Below are positions 17,234-26,509 of a DNA stretch of 64,000 nt, piece after piece (the first letter of the stretch is position 1; the number at the start of each line of letters is the position of its first letter). Under the pieces are notes generated by a model. The model was not told where the DNA came from and ran no database searches. It saw only the letters and a program-made list of their open reading frames with translations. A program made the position numbers and the translations under genes. This stretch comes from Eikenella longinqua. Lineage in GTDB: Bacteria; Pseudomonadota; Gammaproteobacteria; Burkholderiales; Neisseriaceae. The stretch lies in contig NZ_LXSL01000012.1 in assembly GCF_001648355.1 (NCBI RefSeq), positions 50,820-114,819 on the forward strand. Reading direction: 5' to 3'.

Positions 17234-18385
17234 CTAGAGTTTGTGGCACAAATCGCCGAGGGCGAAGCCTTGCCAGTCGGGGTCGATGCGGCGGCCGAAG
17301 GCGATGGCTTTAAACAGCTCGCCCATTTCCTGCGGGGCGAGCAGGGTTTGGCAGGCGGCGGCGGCGCGGATGTAGGCTTCGCTTTCGGGGCTGCCCTGCG
17401 CGGCCAGGCGTTCGGTGAGGCCGAGGTTGAGCAGGAAGGCGGCTTGGGTGGCGTAGCCGATGAGGTCGAGCCCGGCCTGCACGGCGGCTTCGGTGAGGGC
17501 GGTGAAGTTCACATGGCAGGTGAGGTCGGTGAGGCCGACGCGCTCGAAGGGGTTGTGCACGGTGTGGTGGCGGTAGTGGCCGATGAGAGTGCCGCCGCTG
17601 CGCTGGGGGTGGTAATACTGGGCAGCGTCGAAACCGTAGTCGATAAAGAGCAGGGCGCCGCGCGCGAGCCGCTGGGCGAGGGTGCGCACGAAGGCTTGCT
17701 GGCGCAGGTGCAGCTCGCTGGTGTAGCCGTCGATGTCGGGCAGGAGGGCTTGGGCTTCGGCGGCAAGCTCGGCGGGCAGGGGGGTACTCTGCCATTGGAA
17801 TTGCCCGGCTTCGTTTAGGCTCACGCCCATCAGCCGCCATTGCCCGTGTTCGCGGCGCACGATGTCGCAGGGCATGGCGTCGAGCACTTCGTTGCCGATC
17901 ACGATGCCGTCGAGCTCGGCGGGCAGCTCGGCCAGCCAGCTGATTTTGTGCAGATATTGCGGTACGGTGGCGGCGAGGTGGCGGCGTTGGCGCTCGGCCA
18001 AATCGGGGGAGACTTCGATGATGTGGTAGTGCTTGAGGCTACCTGAAAGTTCGCTAATCAGCTGGGCGGCGAGCTCGCCGGTGCCGGCGCCGAATTCATA
18101 CACGTTGCCGGCGGTTTGCGGCAGCAGGGGCAAAAGCTGCGTGGCGAGGGTTTGCCCAAACAGGGGGGTGAGCGCGGGGGCGGTGATGAAGTCGCCGCCG
18201 GCGCCGATTTTGTGCGCGCCGCCGGTGTAGTAGCCGTATTGCGGCTGGTAGAGGGCGAGCTGCATGAAGTCGGCAAAGGGCAGGAAGCCGCCGCGCTCGC
18301 GGATGTGTTGTTGTATCAAGCCACACAGGGCGCGGGAGGAGGCGCTTTCTTCGGCGGAAGGCTCGGGCAGGGCAGGGCGGTTCAT
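17234..18385 (-). CDS. MidA/NDUFAF7-family SAM-dependent methyltransferase
   Basis: 383 residues from ATG 18385. Motifs: GYYTGGAHKIGAGGDFITAPALTPLFGQTLA near the start, VYEFGAGTGELAAQL (SAM binding), IGNEVLDAMPCDIV and LLFIDYGFDAAQYYHPQRSGGTL. This is the COG1565 family; the mitochondrial member methylates an arginine of complex I. A bacterial substrate is not established. A DUS is read in frame as LSGSLK. An upstream ATG at 18415 exists, but a TATAAT at 18421-18426 (minus strand) would put the transcript start at about 18414, which favours 18385. Confidence 0.88.
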   Translation of the reverse strand: MNRPALPEPSAEESASSRALCGLIQQHIRERGGFLPFADFMQLALYQPQYGYYTGGAHKIGAGGDFITAPALTPLFGQTLATQLLPLLPQTAGNVYEFGAGTGELAAQLISELSGSLKHYHIIEVSPDLAERQRRHLAATVPQYLHKISWLAELPAELDGIVIGNEVLDAMPCDIVRREHGQWRLMGVSLNEAGQFQWQSTPLPAELAAEAQALLPDIDGYTSELHLRQQAFVRTLAQRLARGALLFIDYGFDAAQYYHPQRSGGTLIGHYRHHTVHNPFERVGLTDLTCHVNFTALTEAAVQAGLDLIGYATQAAFLLNLGLTERLAAQGSPESEAYIRAAAACQTLLAPQEMGELFKAIAFGRRIDPDWQGFALGDLCHKL

Positions 18386-18545
18386 AGAGCAATTACATGA
18401 AAAATCGGAAAACATTCGGGATTATAAAGGTTTGCTGCCGTGAGGCGAAATAACGGGCGGCAATAAAATCGGCAGCGGGGCGGGCGGGGCAAACTATTTT
18501 ATGTAAAAACAGTTTGTTAATCCTGCATTTTTGCCGCATTGGCAA

Positions 18546-18574
18546 TTGACCGTGGGGGCGGCTTTGCGTATAGT
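18546..18574 (+). promoter_or_regulatory. Promoter of the dcw cluster (PmraZ)
   Basis: TTGACC at 18546-18551 and TATAGT at 18569-18574 with an exact 17-base spacer; expected transcription start near 18581. It is the best-formed promoter in the window and sits in front of mraZ. Confidence 0.75.
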
Positions 18575-18583
18575 GTCGTTTCG

Positions 18584-18608
18584 TGGGGAATTGTGGGGCA
18601 AAGTGCCT
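18584..18608 (+). promoter_or_regulatory. mraZ: MraZ-binding boxes (TGGGN direct repeats)
   Basis: TGGGG at 18584-18588 and again at 18594-18598, each followed by a five-base spacer, then a degenerate third repeat at 18604. MraZ binds TGGGN repeats spaced by five bases downstream of its own promoter in E. coli. A further TGGGG at 18635-18639 overlaps the ribosome-binding region. Predicts negative autoregulation of the dcw operon. Confidence 0.72.
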
Positions 18609-18643
18609 TTACAATTCCGGAAATCAACCGAAGGTGGGGCAAA

Positions 18644-19099
18644 GTGTTTGGCGGCGTACATGAATTGAGCATTGACAGCAAGGGGCGCTTGGCGATTCCG
18701 GCCAAGTTCCGCGATCTGCTTGCGTGCCACTACACGCCGTCTTTGGTGGTAACCGTGGAGGCGCGCACGCATTTGGTGATGTATCCGGAGGCGGAGTGGC
18801 AGAAAACGGCGGAAAACTTGCAGGCGATGAATGTGTCGGGCAATCCGGCGGCCAGAATGTTCCGCGATTTGATGCTGAACCACGCCGAAACGCTGGATTT
18901 GGATGCTTCCGGCCGCATCCTGCTGCCGCCGAGCCTGCGCCGCCGCGTGCAGTTTGATAAGGAAGTAACGCTGGTGGGCCGCGCTGACCGCTTGGAATTG
19001 TGGAACCGCGAGCAGTGGGAAGCCAATATGAATGCGGTGCTGGATATGGATCCGGACGAATTGGCCGCGCAGCTGGATAAGGCCGGGTTCCGCTTATGA
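18644..19099 (+). CDS. mraZ: Transcriptional regulator MraZ
   Basis: 151 residues with a GTG start at 18644, fixed by the family N-terminus (V/M)FGGVHELSIDSKGRLAIPAKFRD; the longer frame upstream would overlap the promoter and operator. Two SpoVT-AbrB-like halves, each with a D-x-(K/S)-GR-(L/I) motif (DSKGRLAIPAKFR and DASGRILLPPSLR). MraZ binds TGGGN repeats and represses the dcw cluster. Its stop overlaps the rsmH start by four bases (ATGA). Confidence 0.94.
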   Translation: MFGGVHELSIDSKGRLAIPAKFRDLLACHYTPSLVVTVEARTHLVMYPEAEWQKTAENLQAMNVSGNPAARMFRDLMLNHAETLDLDASGRILLPPSLRRRVQFDKEVTLVGRADRLELWNREQWEANMNAVLDMDPDELAAQLDKAGFRL

Positions 19100-20052
19100 G
19101 CCAGCAGGAATGGGGGCACGTAACCGTGCTGCTGCACGAGGCGGTGGACGCCTTGGCGGTGAAACCGAACGGCATTTATGTGGACGGCACTTTCGGCCGG
19201 GGCGGGCATTCCCGCCTGATTTTGTCGAAGCTGGGCGAACACGGCCGGCTGGTGGTGTTCGATAAAGACCCGCAGGCGGTGGCCGTGGCGCGGCAGCTGG
19301 CGGAAACCGACAAGCGCGTGCACGTAGTGCACGGGGGCTTTGCCGGTTTTCAGGTAGCCTTACAAGAGCTGGGCATCGAAGCGGTGGACGGCGCGCTGTT
19401 TGATTTGGGCGTGTCTTCGCCGCAAATCGACAACGCCGAACGCGGCTTCAGCTTCCGCCACGATGCGCCGCTGGATATGCGCATGGACACTACACGCGGC
19501 CAAACCGCCGCGCAGTGGCTGGCCGAAGCCGACGAAAAAGAGATTCGCGAGGTAATCAGAGATTATGGTGAAGAGCGGTTTAACAGCCAGATTGCGCGTG
19601 CGATTGTGCAGCAGCGGCAGGAGCGCCCCATCGCTACAACCGGCCAGCTGGCGCAGCTCGTGGCGCAAGTCGTCCGTACTCGTGAGCGCGGGCAAGACCC
19701 GGCGACTCGGACGTTTCAGGCCGTGCGGATCTTCATCAACCGTGAGCTTGAAGAAATAGCCGCCGTGCTGCCGCAGGCTTCAGGCTACCTGAAAACCGGC
19801 GGGCGCTTGGCGGTGATTGCCTTCCATTCGCTGGAAGACAGGATTGTGAAACAGTTTATCCGCCGCCACAGCCGGCCGGCGCCGCTGCCCAAGTGGGTGA
19901 TGGTGCGCGAGAGCGAGCGGCAGATGCCGCCCCTGGCGGAAATCGGCAAGCCGCAAAAGGCTTCGGCGGCGGAAGTGGCCGCCAATCCGCGCGCACGCTC
20001 TGCCGTGTTGCGCGTGGCCGAACGGACGGCGGGAGAGTTTGCCGATGAATAA
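19096..20052 (+). CDS. rsmH: 16S rRNA m4C1402 methyltransferase RsmH (MraW)
   Basis: 318 residues. HVTVLLHEAVDAL start, SAM-binding VDGTFGRGGHSRLIL, and downstream NFxF-type FHSLEDRIVKQFIR block. It N4-methylates C1402 of 16S rRNA. Two DUS copies are read through in frame, one as FQVAL and one as GYLKT. Overlaps mraZ by four bases and ftsL by eight, so translation is coupled. Confidence 0.96.
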   Translation: MSQQEWGHVTVLLHEAVDALAVKPNGIYVDGTFGRGGHSRLILSKLGEHGRLVVFDKDPQAVAVARQLAETDKRVHVVHGGFAGFQVALQELGIEAVDGALFDLGVSSPQIDNAERGFSFRHDAPLDMRMDTTRGQTAAQWLAEADEKEIREVIRDYGEERFNSQIARAIVQQRQERPIATTGQLAQLVAQVVRTRERGQDPATRTFQAVRIFINRELEEIAAVLPQASGYLKTGGRLAVIAFHSLEDRIVKQFIRRHSRPAPLPKWVMVRESERQMPPLAEIGKPQKASAAEVAANPRARSAVLRVAERTAGEFADE

Positions 20053-20308
20053 GCTGAATATTTTGCTGTTTGTGCTGGTGTTGTTGTCGGCGCTGGCGGT
20101 AGTGTCGGTGCAAGATAGCTCGCGCGAATCGTTTATCGCGCTGGAAAAAGAAAACCAGCGGCAGGCGGATTTGGAAGAAGAATACCGCCGCCTGCAATGG
20201 CAGCAGGCCAAATTGGCCAACCACGACTTTATCAAGGATGTGGCGCAGAAGCAGCAGTTGCAGGCGCCCACCATGCAGAATACCAAAATCGTCCGCTTAA
20301 GCTATTGA
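20045..20308 (+). CDS. ftsL: Cell division protein FtsL
   Basis: 87 residues from ATG 20045 inside the end of rsmH. One membrane segment (about 4-22) and a periplasmic coiled-coil (about 30-70, rich in Glu, Gln, Leu), the standard FtsL layout. FtsL joins FtsB and FtsQ in the divisome and activates FtsWI. Position between rsmH and ftsI confirms the identity despite low sequence conservation. Confidence 0.92.
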   Translation: MNKLNILLFVLVLLSALAVVSVQDSSRESFIALEKENQRQADLEEEYRRLQWQQAKLANHDFIKDVAQKQQLQAPTMQNTKIVRLSY

Positions 20309-20379
20309 TGCGGGTGAGCTAAATAAAATAATGAGTTGAATTGTCGGCAGCAGGCGGCAGCAGAGAGTATGGACAGACC

Positions 20380-22116
20380 ATGTTAATCAAAAGCGACTAC
20401 AAACCGCAGATGCGGCAGAAGCCGGCCAAGCAGAAGAAACCGGTGAGCACCAACGGCCGGATTGCCTTTGTGCTGCTGGTGTTTGCTTTGGCTTTCGGCA
20501 CAGCGGTGGCTTGGAGCGTGCATTTGCACACGGTGGAACAGGACAGGCTGCAGGAAGAAGGCAACAAGCGCTTCGTGCGCACGCTGGTGCAGCCGGCCAA
20601 CCGCGGCACCATCACCGACCGCAACGGCGCCGTACTGGCCTTGAGCGCGCCCACCGATTCGCTGTATGCCGTGCCCTCCGCCATGGAGAAAATGCCCAGC
20701 CAGGAGCAGCTGGAGCAGCTTTCCGCGCTGATCGACGTGCCGGTGGAAACCATTGCCGACCGTCTGGCGCGCACCAACAGCGATTTTGTGTTCCTCAAGC
20801 GCCAGATGACGGCAGAGACCGCCGCCAAAGTGCGCGAGCTGAAGATTGATGGCCTGGCCTTCCAAACCGAATCCAAGCGCCAATATCCGATGAGCAACCT
20901 GTTTTCGCACGTGATCGGCTTCACCAATATCGACGGCAAAGGCCAGGAAGGCTTGGAGCTGTCTCGTGAAGACGACCTGCGCGGCCAAGACGGCGCGCGC
21001 GTGGTGCTGCGCGACAACAAGGGCAATTATGTGGATTCGCTGGATTCGCCGCGCAACCGCGATGCAGTGGACGGGCGCAATATGGTGCTGTCGCTCGATC
21101 AACGCATCCAGTCGCTGGCGCATGAGAAGCTGGCGCAGGCCATTGCCTACCATCAGGCCAAAGCCGGCACCGCCGTGGTGCTGGATGCACAAACCGGCGA
21201 GATTCTGGCGCTGGTGAACCTGCCCGACTACGACCCGAACCAGCCCGGCGAGGCCGACAGCGCCCTGCGCCGCAACCGCGCGGTAACCGATATGCTGGAG
21301 CCCGGCTCGGCCATGAAGCCCTTCCCGATTGCCAAAGCCTTGGATTCGGGCAAAGTAAACGAAAACATGGTGTTCAACACCAACACCTACAATATCGGCG
21401 CGGCCACCGTGCGCGATACGCACAATTACCCCTCGCTCACCCTGCGCGGCATCATGCAGAAATCGTCCAACGTGGGCGTGAGCAAGCTCTCGGCCATGTT
21501 TAAGCCGGAAGAAATGCACGATTTCTACCAATCCGTGGGCTTCGGCCGCCGCATGCATTCCGGCTTCCCCGGCGAATCGCCCGGCTTGGTGCGCGATTGG
21601 CGCAACTGGCGCCCGATCGAGCAGGCCACCATGTCGTTCGGCTACGGCTTGCAGGTGAGCCTGCTGCAACTGGCGCACGGCTACACCATCTTCACCAGCG
21701 ACGGCAAACTCCTGCCGGTGAGTTTCCTGCGCCAGAGCACCGCGCCGCAGGGCGAGCAGGTGATCAAGCCGGAAACTGCGCGCGCCATCCGCCGCATGAT
21801 GGTGGCCGTAACCGAGCCCGGTGGCACCGGCACGCACGGCGCCGTGCCCGGCTTCGACGTGGGTGCCAAAACCGGCACTGCCCGCAAACTGGTGGACGGC
21901 CGCTACGCCGACAACAAACACATGGCCACCTTCATCGGCTTCGCCCCCGCCGAGCATCCGCGCGTGATTGTGGCGGTGAACATCGACGAGCCCACGCAAA
22001 ACGGCTACTACGGCGGCATCGTGGCCGGGCCGGTGTTTAAAGACATCATGGCCGGCTCGCTCAACATCCTGGGCGTAACGCCCACCAAACCCGTGCAGCG
22101 CGTGGCTGCCAAATAA
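20380..22116 (+). CDS. ftsI: Penicillin-binding protein 2 / FtsI (septal transpeptidase)
   Basis: 578 residues from ATG 20380 (MLIKSDYKP), matching the neisserial PenA start and numbering. Membrane anchor about 27-47. Active-site Ser310 in SAMK (310-313), SSN 362-364 and KTGT 497-500 fall at the same positions as in gonococcal PBP2. No extra Asp is present after residue 345 and residue 501 is Ala, so two well-known gonococcal resistance changes are absent. It crosslinks septal peptidoglycan with FtsW. Confidence 0.96.
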   Translation: MLIKSDYKPQMRQKPAKQKKPVSTNGRIAFVLLVFALAFGTAVAWSVHLHTVEQDRLQEEGNKRFVRTLVQPANRGTITDRNGAVLALSAPTDSLYAVPSAMEKMPSQEQLEQLSALIDVPVETIADRLARTNSDFVFLKRQMTAETAAKVRELKIDGLAFQTESKRQYPMSNLFSHVIGFTNIDGKGQEGLELSREDDLRGQDGARVVLRDNKGNYVDSLDSPRNRDAVDGRNMVLSLDQRIQSLAHEKLAQAIAYHQAKAGTAVVLDAQTGEILALVNLPDYDPNQPGEADSALRRNRAVTDMLEPGSAMKPFPIAKALDSGKVNENMVFNTNTYNIGAATVRDTHNYPSLTLRGIMQKSSNVGVSKLSAMFKPEEMHDFYQSVGFGRRMHSGFPGESPGLVRDWRNWRPIEQATMSFGYGLQVSLLQLAHGYTIFTSDGKLLPVSFLRQSTAPQGEQVIKPETARAIRRMMVAVTEPGGTGTHGAVPGFDVGAKTGTARKLVDGRYADNKHMATFIGFAPAEHPRVIVAVNIDEPTQNGYYGGIVAGPVFKDIMAGSLNILGVTPTKPVQRVAAK

Positions 22117-22135
22117 ATCGGTGCTGGAGCCGACC

Positions 22136-23617
22136 ATGTATTGCTTGAAGGACAAACAGTTTCCCCTGCCCGACAACTGCACTCTGCCGCCCGCTGTGGC
22201 GGCGGGGTGCATTTTGCGTATGGACAGCCGCCTGGTGCGCCCCGGCGATATTTTTGTGGCCTGCCAGGGCGAATATGCCGACGGGCGCAACTACATCCCC
22301 GCCGCCATCGCCAATGGCGCGGTGATGGTGTTTTGGGACAGCAGCGACGGCTTCTCTTGGCAGCCCGAATGGCAGGTGGCCAACTGCGGCGTGCCGCATT
22401 TGAAGCAGAATGCCGGCCTGCTTGCCGCCAAACTGTATGGCAATTTTTCAGGTAGCCTCTCCTGCTGGGGCGTAACCGGCACCAATGGCAAAACCTCGAT
22501 TACGCAATGGCTGGCCCAAGCCGCCGGCCTGTTCGGCACGCCATGCGCCATCATCGGCACCGTGGGCAACGGCTTCTGGGGGCAGCTTGAAGCCACCACC
22601 CACACCACGCCCGACCCCGTGCGCGTGCAAACCCTGCTGCACCAGTTCAAGCAGCAAGGCGCCGCCGCCGTGGCGATGGAAGTGTCCAGCCACGGGCTCG
22701 ACCAAAACCGCGTGGTCGGCACGCCTTTCTCCAGCGCCATCTTCACCAACCTCACCCGCGACCACCTCGACTACCACGGCAGCATGGCCGCCTACGGCGC
22801 GAGCAAAGCCAAACTGTTCTACTGGCAAAGCCTCAAACACGCCGTCATCAACACCGACGACCCCTTCGGCCGCGAACTGGCCGCCCAACTGCGCGCCGAG
22901 CGCCCCGAATTGCAAGTGTACGGCTACGGCTTCAACGCAGAAGCCTCCGTCCGCATCACCCGTTTTGCCGCCTCCGCCCAAGGCATGCAGGTGGCCTTCG
23001 ATACGCCGTGGGGCAGCGGCGAAGTGCACAGCCGGCTGCTCGGCCGTTTCAACGCGCAAAACCTCGCCGCCTGCGTGGGCCTGCTGTGCGCCGAGGGCTA
23101 CGCGCTGGTCGACGTGCTGCGCGTGCTCGCCCGAATCCAGCCCGCCACCGGCCGCATGGACTGCATCAGCCATCCCGGCCGCCCGCTGGTGGTGGTGGAT
23201 TACGCCCACACGCCCGACGCGCTGGAAAAAGCGCTCGCCACCCTGCAAGAAATCAAGCCGCAGGGCGCGAGCCTGTGGTGCGTGTTCGGCTGCGGCGGCA
23301 ACCGCGACCGCGGCAAACGCCCGCTGATGGGCGCCGCCGCCGTGCAGGGCGCCGATAAGGTAGTGGTAACCAGCGACAACCCGCGCATGGAAGAGCCGCA
23401 AGACATCATCGCCGACATCCTGCCCGCCGTGCCGCAGCCCGCTCTGGTGGAAGCCGACCGCTGCGCCGCCATCGAAACCGCCATCCGCCGCGCCGCGCCG
23501 CACGACATCATCCTGATTGCCGGCAAAGGCCACGAAACCTATCAGGACGTGCAGGGCGAGAAGCACCACTTTTCCGATTTCGAAATCGCCGAAGCCGCAT
23601 TGGCCGAGCTTGCTTAA
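22136..23617 (+). CDS. murE: UDP-MurNAc-tripeptide synthetase (meso-DAP adding) MurE
   Basis: 493 residues from ATG 22136, which has GGAG six bases upstream; a GTG at 22121 is an alternative. P-loop GVTGTNGKTS, substrate loop TTHTTPDPV, and the DNPR motif (VVTSDNPRMEEP), which marks meso-diaminopimelate specificity. It adds DAP to UDP-MurNAc-L-Ala-D-Glu. A DUS near residue 103 is read as FSGSLS directly before the P-loop. Follows ftsI by 19 bases. Confidence 0.95.
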   Translation: MYCLKDKQFPLPDNCTLPPAVAAGCILRMDSRLVRPGDIFVACQGEYADGRNYIPAAIANGAVMVFWDSSDGFSWQPEWQVANCGVPHLKQNAGLLAAKLYGNFSGSLSCWGVTGTNGKTSITQWLAQAAGLFGTPCAIIGTVGNGFWGQLEATTHTTPDPVRVQTLLHQFKQQGAAAVAMEVSSHGLDQNRVVGTPFSSAIFTNLTRDHLDYHGSMAAYGASKAKLFYWQSLKHAVINTDDPFGRELAAQLRAERPELQVYGYGFNAEASVRITRFAASAQGMQVAFDTPWGSGEVHSRLLGRFNAQNLAACVGLLCAEGYALVDVLRVLARIQPATGRMDCISHPGRPLVVVDYAHTPDALEKALATLQEIKPQGASLWCVFGCGGNRDRGKRPLMGAAAVQGADKVVVTSDNPRMEEPQDIIADILPAVPQPALVEADRCAAIETAIRRAAPHDIILIAGKGHETYQDVQGEKHHFSDFEIAEAALAELA

Positions 23618-23624
23618 ACAACAA

Positions 23625-23770
23625 AGGCTACCTGAAAAAACGGCACATCAGATTTTCAGGTAGCCTGCTGATTGAGCAGGCCGGCCTTGCCGCTCCCATC
23701 CTTCATTTTCAGGTAGCCTCATGGCGATTATGGCTACCTGAAAGCGTGGAAACTTTTTCAGGTAGCCTGC
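23625..23770. repeat. Cluster of five DUS copies between murE and murF
   Basis: Five DUS copies alternate in orientation within about 145 bases (near 23625, 23653, 23709, 23733 and 23757). Several hairpins are possible, including a terminator-like pair at 23625-23666. No coding capacity is seen in this 196-base gap. Confidence 0.8.
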
Positions 23771-23813
23771 CCGTTTCGGCCTGCCCCACCGCATATTTTT
23801 AATGGAACTTCCC

Positions 23814-25196
23814 ATGCCCACACTCGACTTAGCCTTCGTTTGCCGCGCCCTAAACCTGCCCGCGCCGCAGCGCAACCTCCTCATCCGCCGCGTGATCACC
23901 GACAGCCGCCAAGCCGCCGCTGCCGACGAGCGCGGCGCCGATTTGTTCGTGGCCCTGATCGGCGAGAAACACGATGCCCACGATTTCGTGCCCGCCGTGC
24001 TGGAGCAGGGCGCCTTGGCGCTGGTATCGCGCGCCGACTGCGCCGCACTTTCGGGCAGCCTGCAAGTGGCCGACACCTTGGCCGGGCTGCAAACGCTGGC
24101 GGCGGCCTGGCGCGAAGCGGTGAACCCGCTGGTGCTCGGCATCACCGGCTCTTCCGGCAAAACCACGGTGAAGGAAATGCTGGCCGCCATCCTGCGCCGC
24201 CAATTTGGCGAAGCGGCCGTGCTGGCCACCGCCGGCAATTTCAACAACCACATCGGCCTGCCGCTCACGCTGCTCTCGTTGCGCCCGCAGCACCGCTACG
24301 CCGTGATCGAAATGGGCATGAGCCACTTCGGCGAGCTCGACGCGCTCACCCGCCTCGCCCGCCCCGATGCCGCGCTGGTAAACAACGCCCTGCGCGCGCA
24401 CATCGGCTGCGGCTTCGACGGCGTGGGCGACATTGCCCGCGCCAAAAGCGAAATCTACCGTGGGCTACCTGAAAACGGCACGGCGCTGGTTCCGGCGGAA
24501 GACGAATACGCTGAAGTGTTCCGCGCCGCCTGCCGCGCGCTGAATGTGCGGCAGATCGAGTTTGGTGTGGAGAAGGGCGAGATTTACGCTGAAAACGTGC
24601 AGCTGCTGCCCTTGGGCTGCCGATTCGATTTGGTGTGGCACAACGAACGTGCGGCGGTGGCGCTGCCCGTGCCGGGCAAACACAATGTGGCCAACGCCGT
24701 GGCCGCTGCCGCCTTGGCTTTGCAGGCGGGCGTGGGGCTACCTGAAATTGCTGCCGCGCTGGCCGATTTTGCCAACATCAAAGGCCGTTTGCAGCGCAAA
24801 GCCGGCCTGCGCGGCGCCACGCTCATCGACGACACCTACAACGCCAACCCCGACAGCATGAAGGCCGCGCTGGATGTGCTGGCCGAGCTGCCTGCGCCGC
24901 GCGTATTCGTGATGGGCGACATGGGCGAGCTGGGCGACGACGAAGCGCCGGCCATGCACGCCGAAATCGGCCGCTACGCGCGGGATAAGGGCATCGAGGC
25001 CGCCTATTTTGTGGGCGATTTCAGCGTGGAGGCTGCGGAAGCCTTCGGCGCGGCGGGCTTGTGGTTTGCCGCCAAAGACCCGCTGATCCAGGTGCTCGCG
25101 TACGATTTGCCGGAGCGCGCTTCGGTGCTGGTGAAAGGCTCGCGCTTTATGGCGATGGAAGAGGTGGTGCAGGCCTTGCAGGACGGGTCGGCGTGA
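23814..25196 (+). CDS. murF: UDP-MurNAc-tripeptide D-alanyl-D-alanine ligase MurF
   Basis: 460 residues from ATG 23814; GGAA six bases upstream supports it over the ATG at 23802. P-loop GITGSSGKTTVKE, the block NFNNHIGLPLTLL and DDTYNANPDSM are MurF signatures. It attaches D-Ala-D-Ala, made by Ddl further down the cluster. Two DUS copies are in frame (GLPENG and GLPEIA). Confidence 0.95.
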   Translation: MPTLDLAFVCRALNLPAPQRNLLIRRVITDSRQAAAADERGADLFVALIGEKHDAHDFVPAVLEQGALALVSRADCAALSGSLQVADTLAGLQTLAAAWREAVNPLVLGITGSSGKTTVKEMLAAILRRQFGEAAVLATAGNFNNHIGLPLTLLSLRPQHRYAVIEMGMSHFGELDALTRLARPDAALVNNALRAHIGCGFDGVGDIARAKSEIYRGLPENGTALVPAEDEYAEVFRAACRALNVRQIEFGVEKGEIYAENVQLLPLGCRFDLVWHNERAAVALPVPGKHNVANAVAAAALALQAGVGLPEIAAALADFANIKGRLQRKAGLRGATLIDDTYNANPDSMKAALDVLAELPAPRVFVMGDMGELGDDEAPAMHAEIGRYARDKGIEAAYFVGDFSVEAAEAFGAAGLWFAAKDPLIQVLAYDLPERASVLVKGSRFMAMEEVVQALQDGSA

Positions 25197-25323
25197 GCGC
25201 GGCGGCTGGTTTATAATGCTGCCTTTTGGCAGTTTGTGCTGTTTGCCGCAGCGTGTGCACAATAATTTTCAGGTAGCCTCAGCTTGCAGGCAGCCTGTTT
25301 CAAAACGATTTTGAGGAAGTTTT

Positions 25324-26406
25324 ATGTTTTTATGGTTGGCCAAGCTCAGCAATTGGATTTCGGCGCTGAATGTTTTCCAATACACCACTTTCCGCGCGGT
25401 GATGGCGGCGCTCACGGCGCTGCTGTTCAGCCTGATGCTGGGGCCGTGGACCATCCGCAAGCTCACCGAGCTGAAGGCGGGGCAGGCCATCCGCAGCGAC
25501 GGCCCGCAAACCCACTTGGCCAAGGCGGGCACGCCCACCATGGGCGGGGTGCTGATTTTGGTGTCGATTACGGTGTCTACGCTGTTGTGGAGCAATGTGT
25601 CGCACCCGTATATCTGGATTCTGCTGGGCGTGCTGCTGGGCACGGGCGCGCTGGGCTTCTACGACGACTGGCGCAAGGTGGTGTATAAAGACCCGCACGG
25701 CGTGTCGGCCAAGTTTAAGATGGTGTGGCAGAGTAGCGTGGCGCTGGCGGCGGGCCTGCTGCTGTTTTATGTGGCGAGCAATGCGGCCAACAATATTTTG
25801 ATTGTGCCTTTCTTCAAGCAGGTGGCGCTGCCTTTGGGCGTGGTGGGCTTTGTGGTGCTGTCGTATTTCACCATTGTGGGCACCTCCAATGCGGTCAACC
25901 TCACCGACGGCTTAGACGGGCTGGCGGCCTTTCCGGTGGTGCTGGTGGCCGGCGGGATGGCGATTTTCGCTTATGCCACGGGGCACTGGCAGTTTGCGCG
26001 CTATTTGCAGCTGCCTTTCGTGCCGGGGGCGAACGAGGTGATGGTGTTTTGCGCGGCGATGTGCGGTGCGTGTTTGGGCTTTTTGTGGTTCAACGCGGCG
26101 CCGGCGCAGGTGTTTATGGGCGACGTGGGCGCGCTGGCGCTGGGCGCGGCGCTGGGCACGGTGGCGGTGATTGTGCGGCAGGAGTTTGTGTTGGTGATTA
26201 TGGGCGGGCTGTTTGTGGTGGAAGCGTTGAGCGTGATGCTGCAAGTGGGCTGGTATAAGAAGACGAAAAAGCGCATCTTCCTGATGGCGCCCATCCACCA
26301 TCATTTCGAGCAGAAGGGCTGGAAGGAAACGCAGGTGGTGGTGCGCTTTTGGATCATCACCATCGTGCTGGTGCTGGTGGGCTTGAGCACGCTGAAAATC
26401 CGCTAA
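25324..26406 (+). CDS. mraY: Phospho-MurNAc-pentapeptide translocase MraY
   Basis: 360 residues, about ten membrane helices. Catalytic Asp motifs FYDDWRK (DDD-like region), NLTDGLDGLA and the cytoplasmic loop MAPIHHHFEQKGW are all present. It transfers phospho-MurNAc-pentapeptide to undecaprenyl phosphate to make lipid I. AGGAAG precedes the ATG. A TATAAT at 25212-25217 in the 127-base gap after murF may give a secondary promoter. Confidence 0.96.
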   Translation: MFLWLAKLSNWISALNVFQYTTFRAVMAALTALLFSLMLGPWTIRKLTELKAGQAIRSDGPQTHLAKAGTPTMGGVLILVSITVSTLLWSNVSHPYIWILLGVLLGTGALGFYDDWRKVVYKDPHGVSAKFKMVWQSSVALAAGLLLFYVASNAANNILIVPFFKQVALPLGVVGFVVLSYFTIVGTSNAVNLTDGLDGLAAFPVVLVAGGMAIFAYATGHWQFARYLQLPFVPGANEVMVFCAAMCGACLGFLWFNAAPAQVFMGDVGALALGAALGTVAVIVRQEFVLVIMGGLFVVEALSVMLQVGWYKKTKKRIFLMAPIHHHFEQKGWKETQVVVRFWIITIVLVLVGLSTLKIR

Positions 26407-26410
26407 ACGG

Positions 26411-26452
26411 TTTTCAGGTAGCCTCAACAGGCTAAGAGGCTACCTGAAAACA
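26411..26452 (+). terminator. DUS inverted pair after mraY
   Basis: Opposed DUS copies five bases after the mraY stop; a copy of the TTCTGCGAAGCTGAAAT repeat follows at 26462-26480. Confidence 0.55.
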
Positions 26453-26509
26453 GACATTGCAAGCTTCTGCGAAGCTGAAATAGATTGAACTGAATAGAGA
26501 GGTTTTGTT

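Noticed and set aside
20383..22290. Long minus-strand open frame (635 codons) opposite ftsI
   Set aside because: It mirrors ftsI, whose motifs are complete; the antisense protein is low-complexity His/Gly/Ala/Val-rich, a product of high GC third positions.
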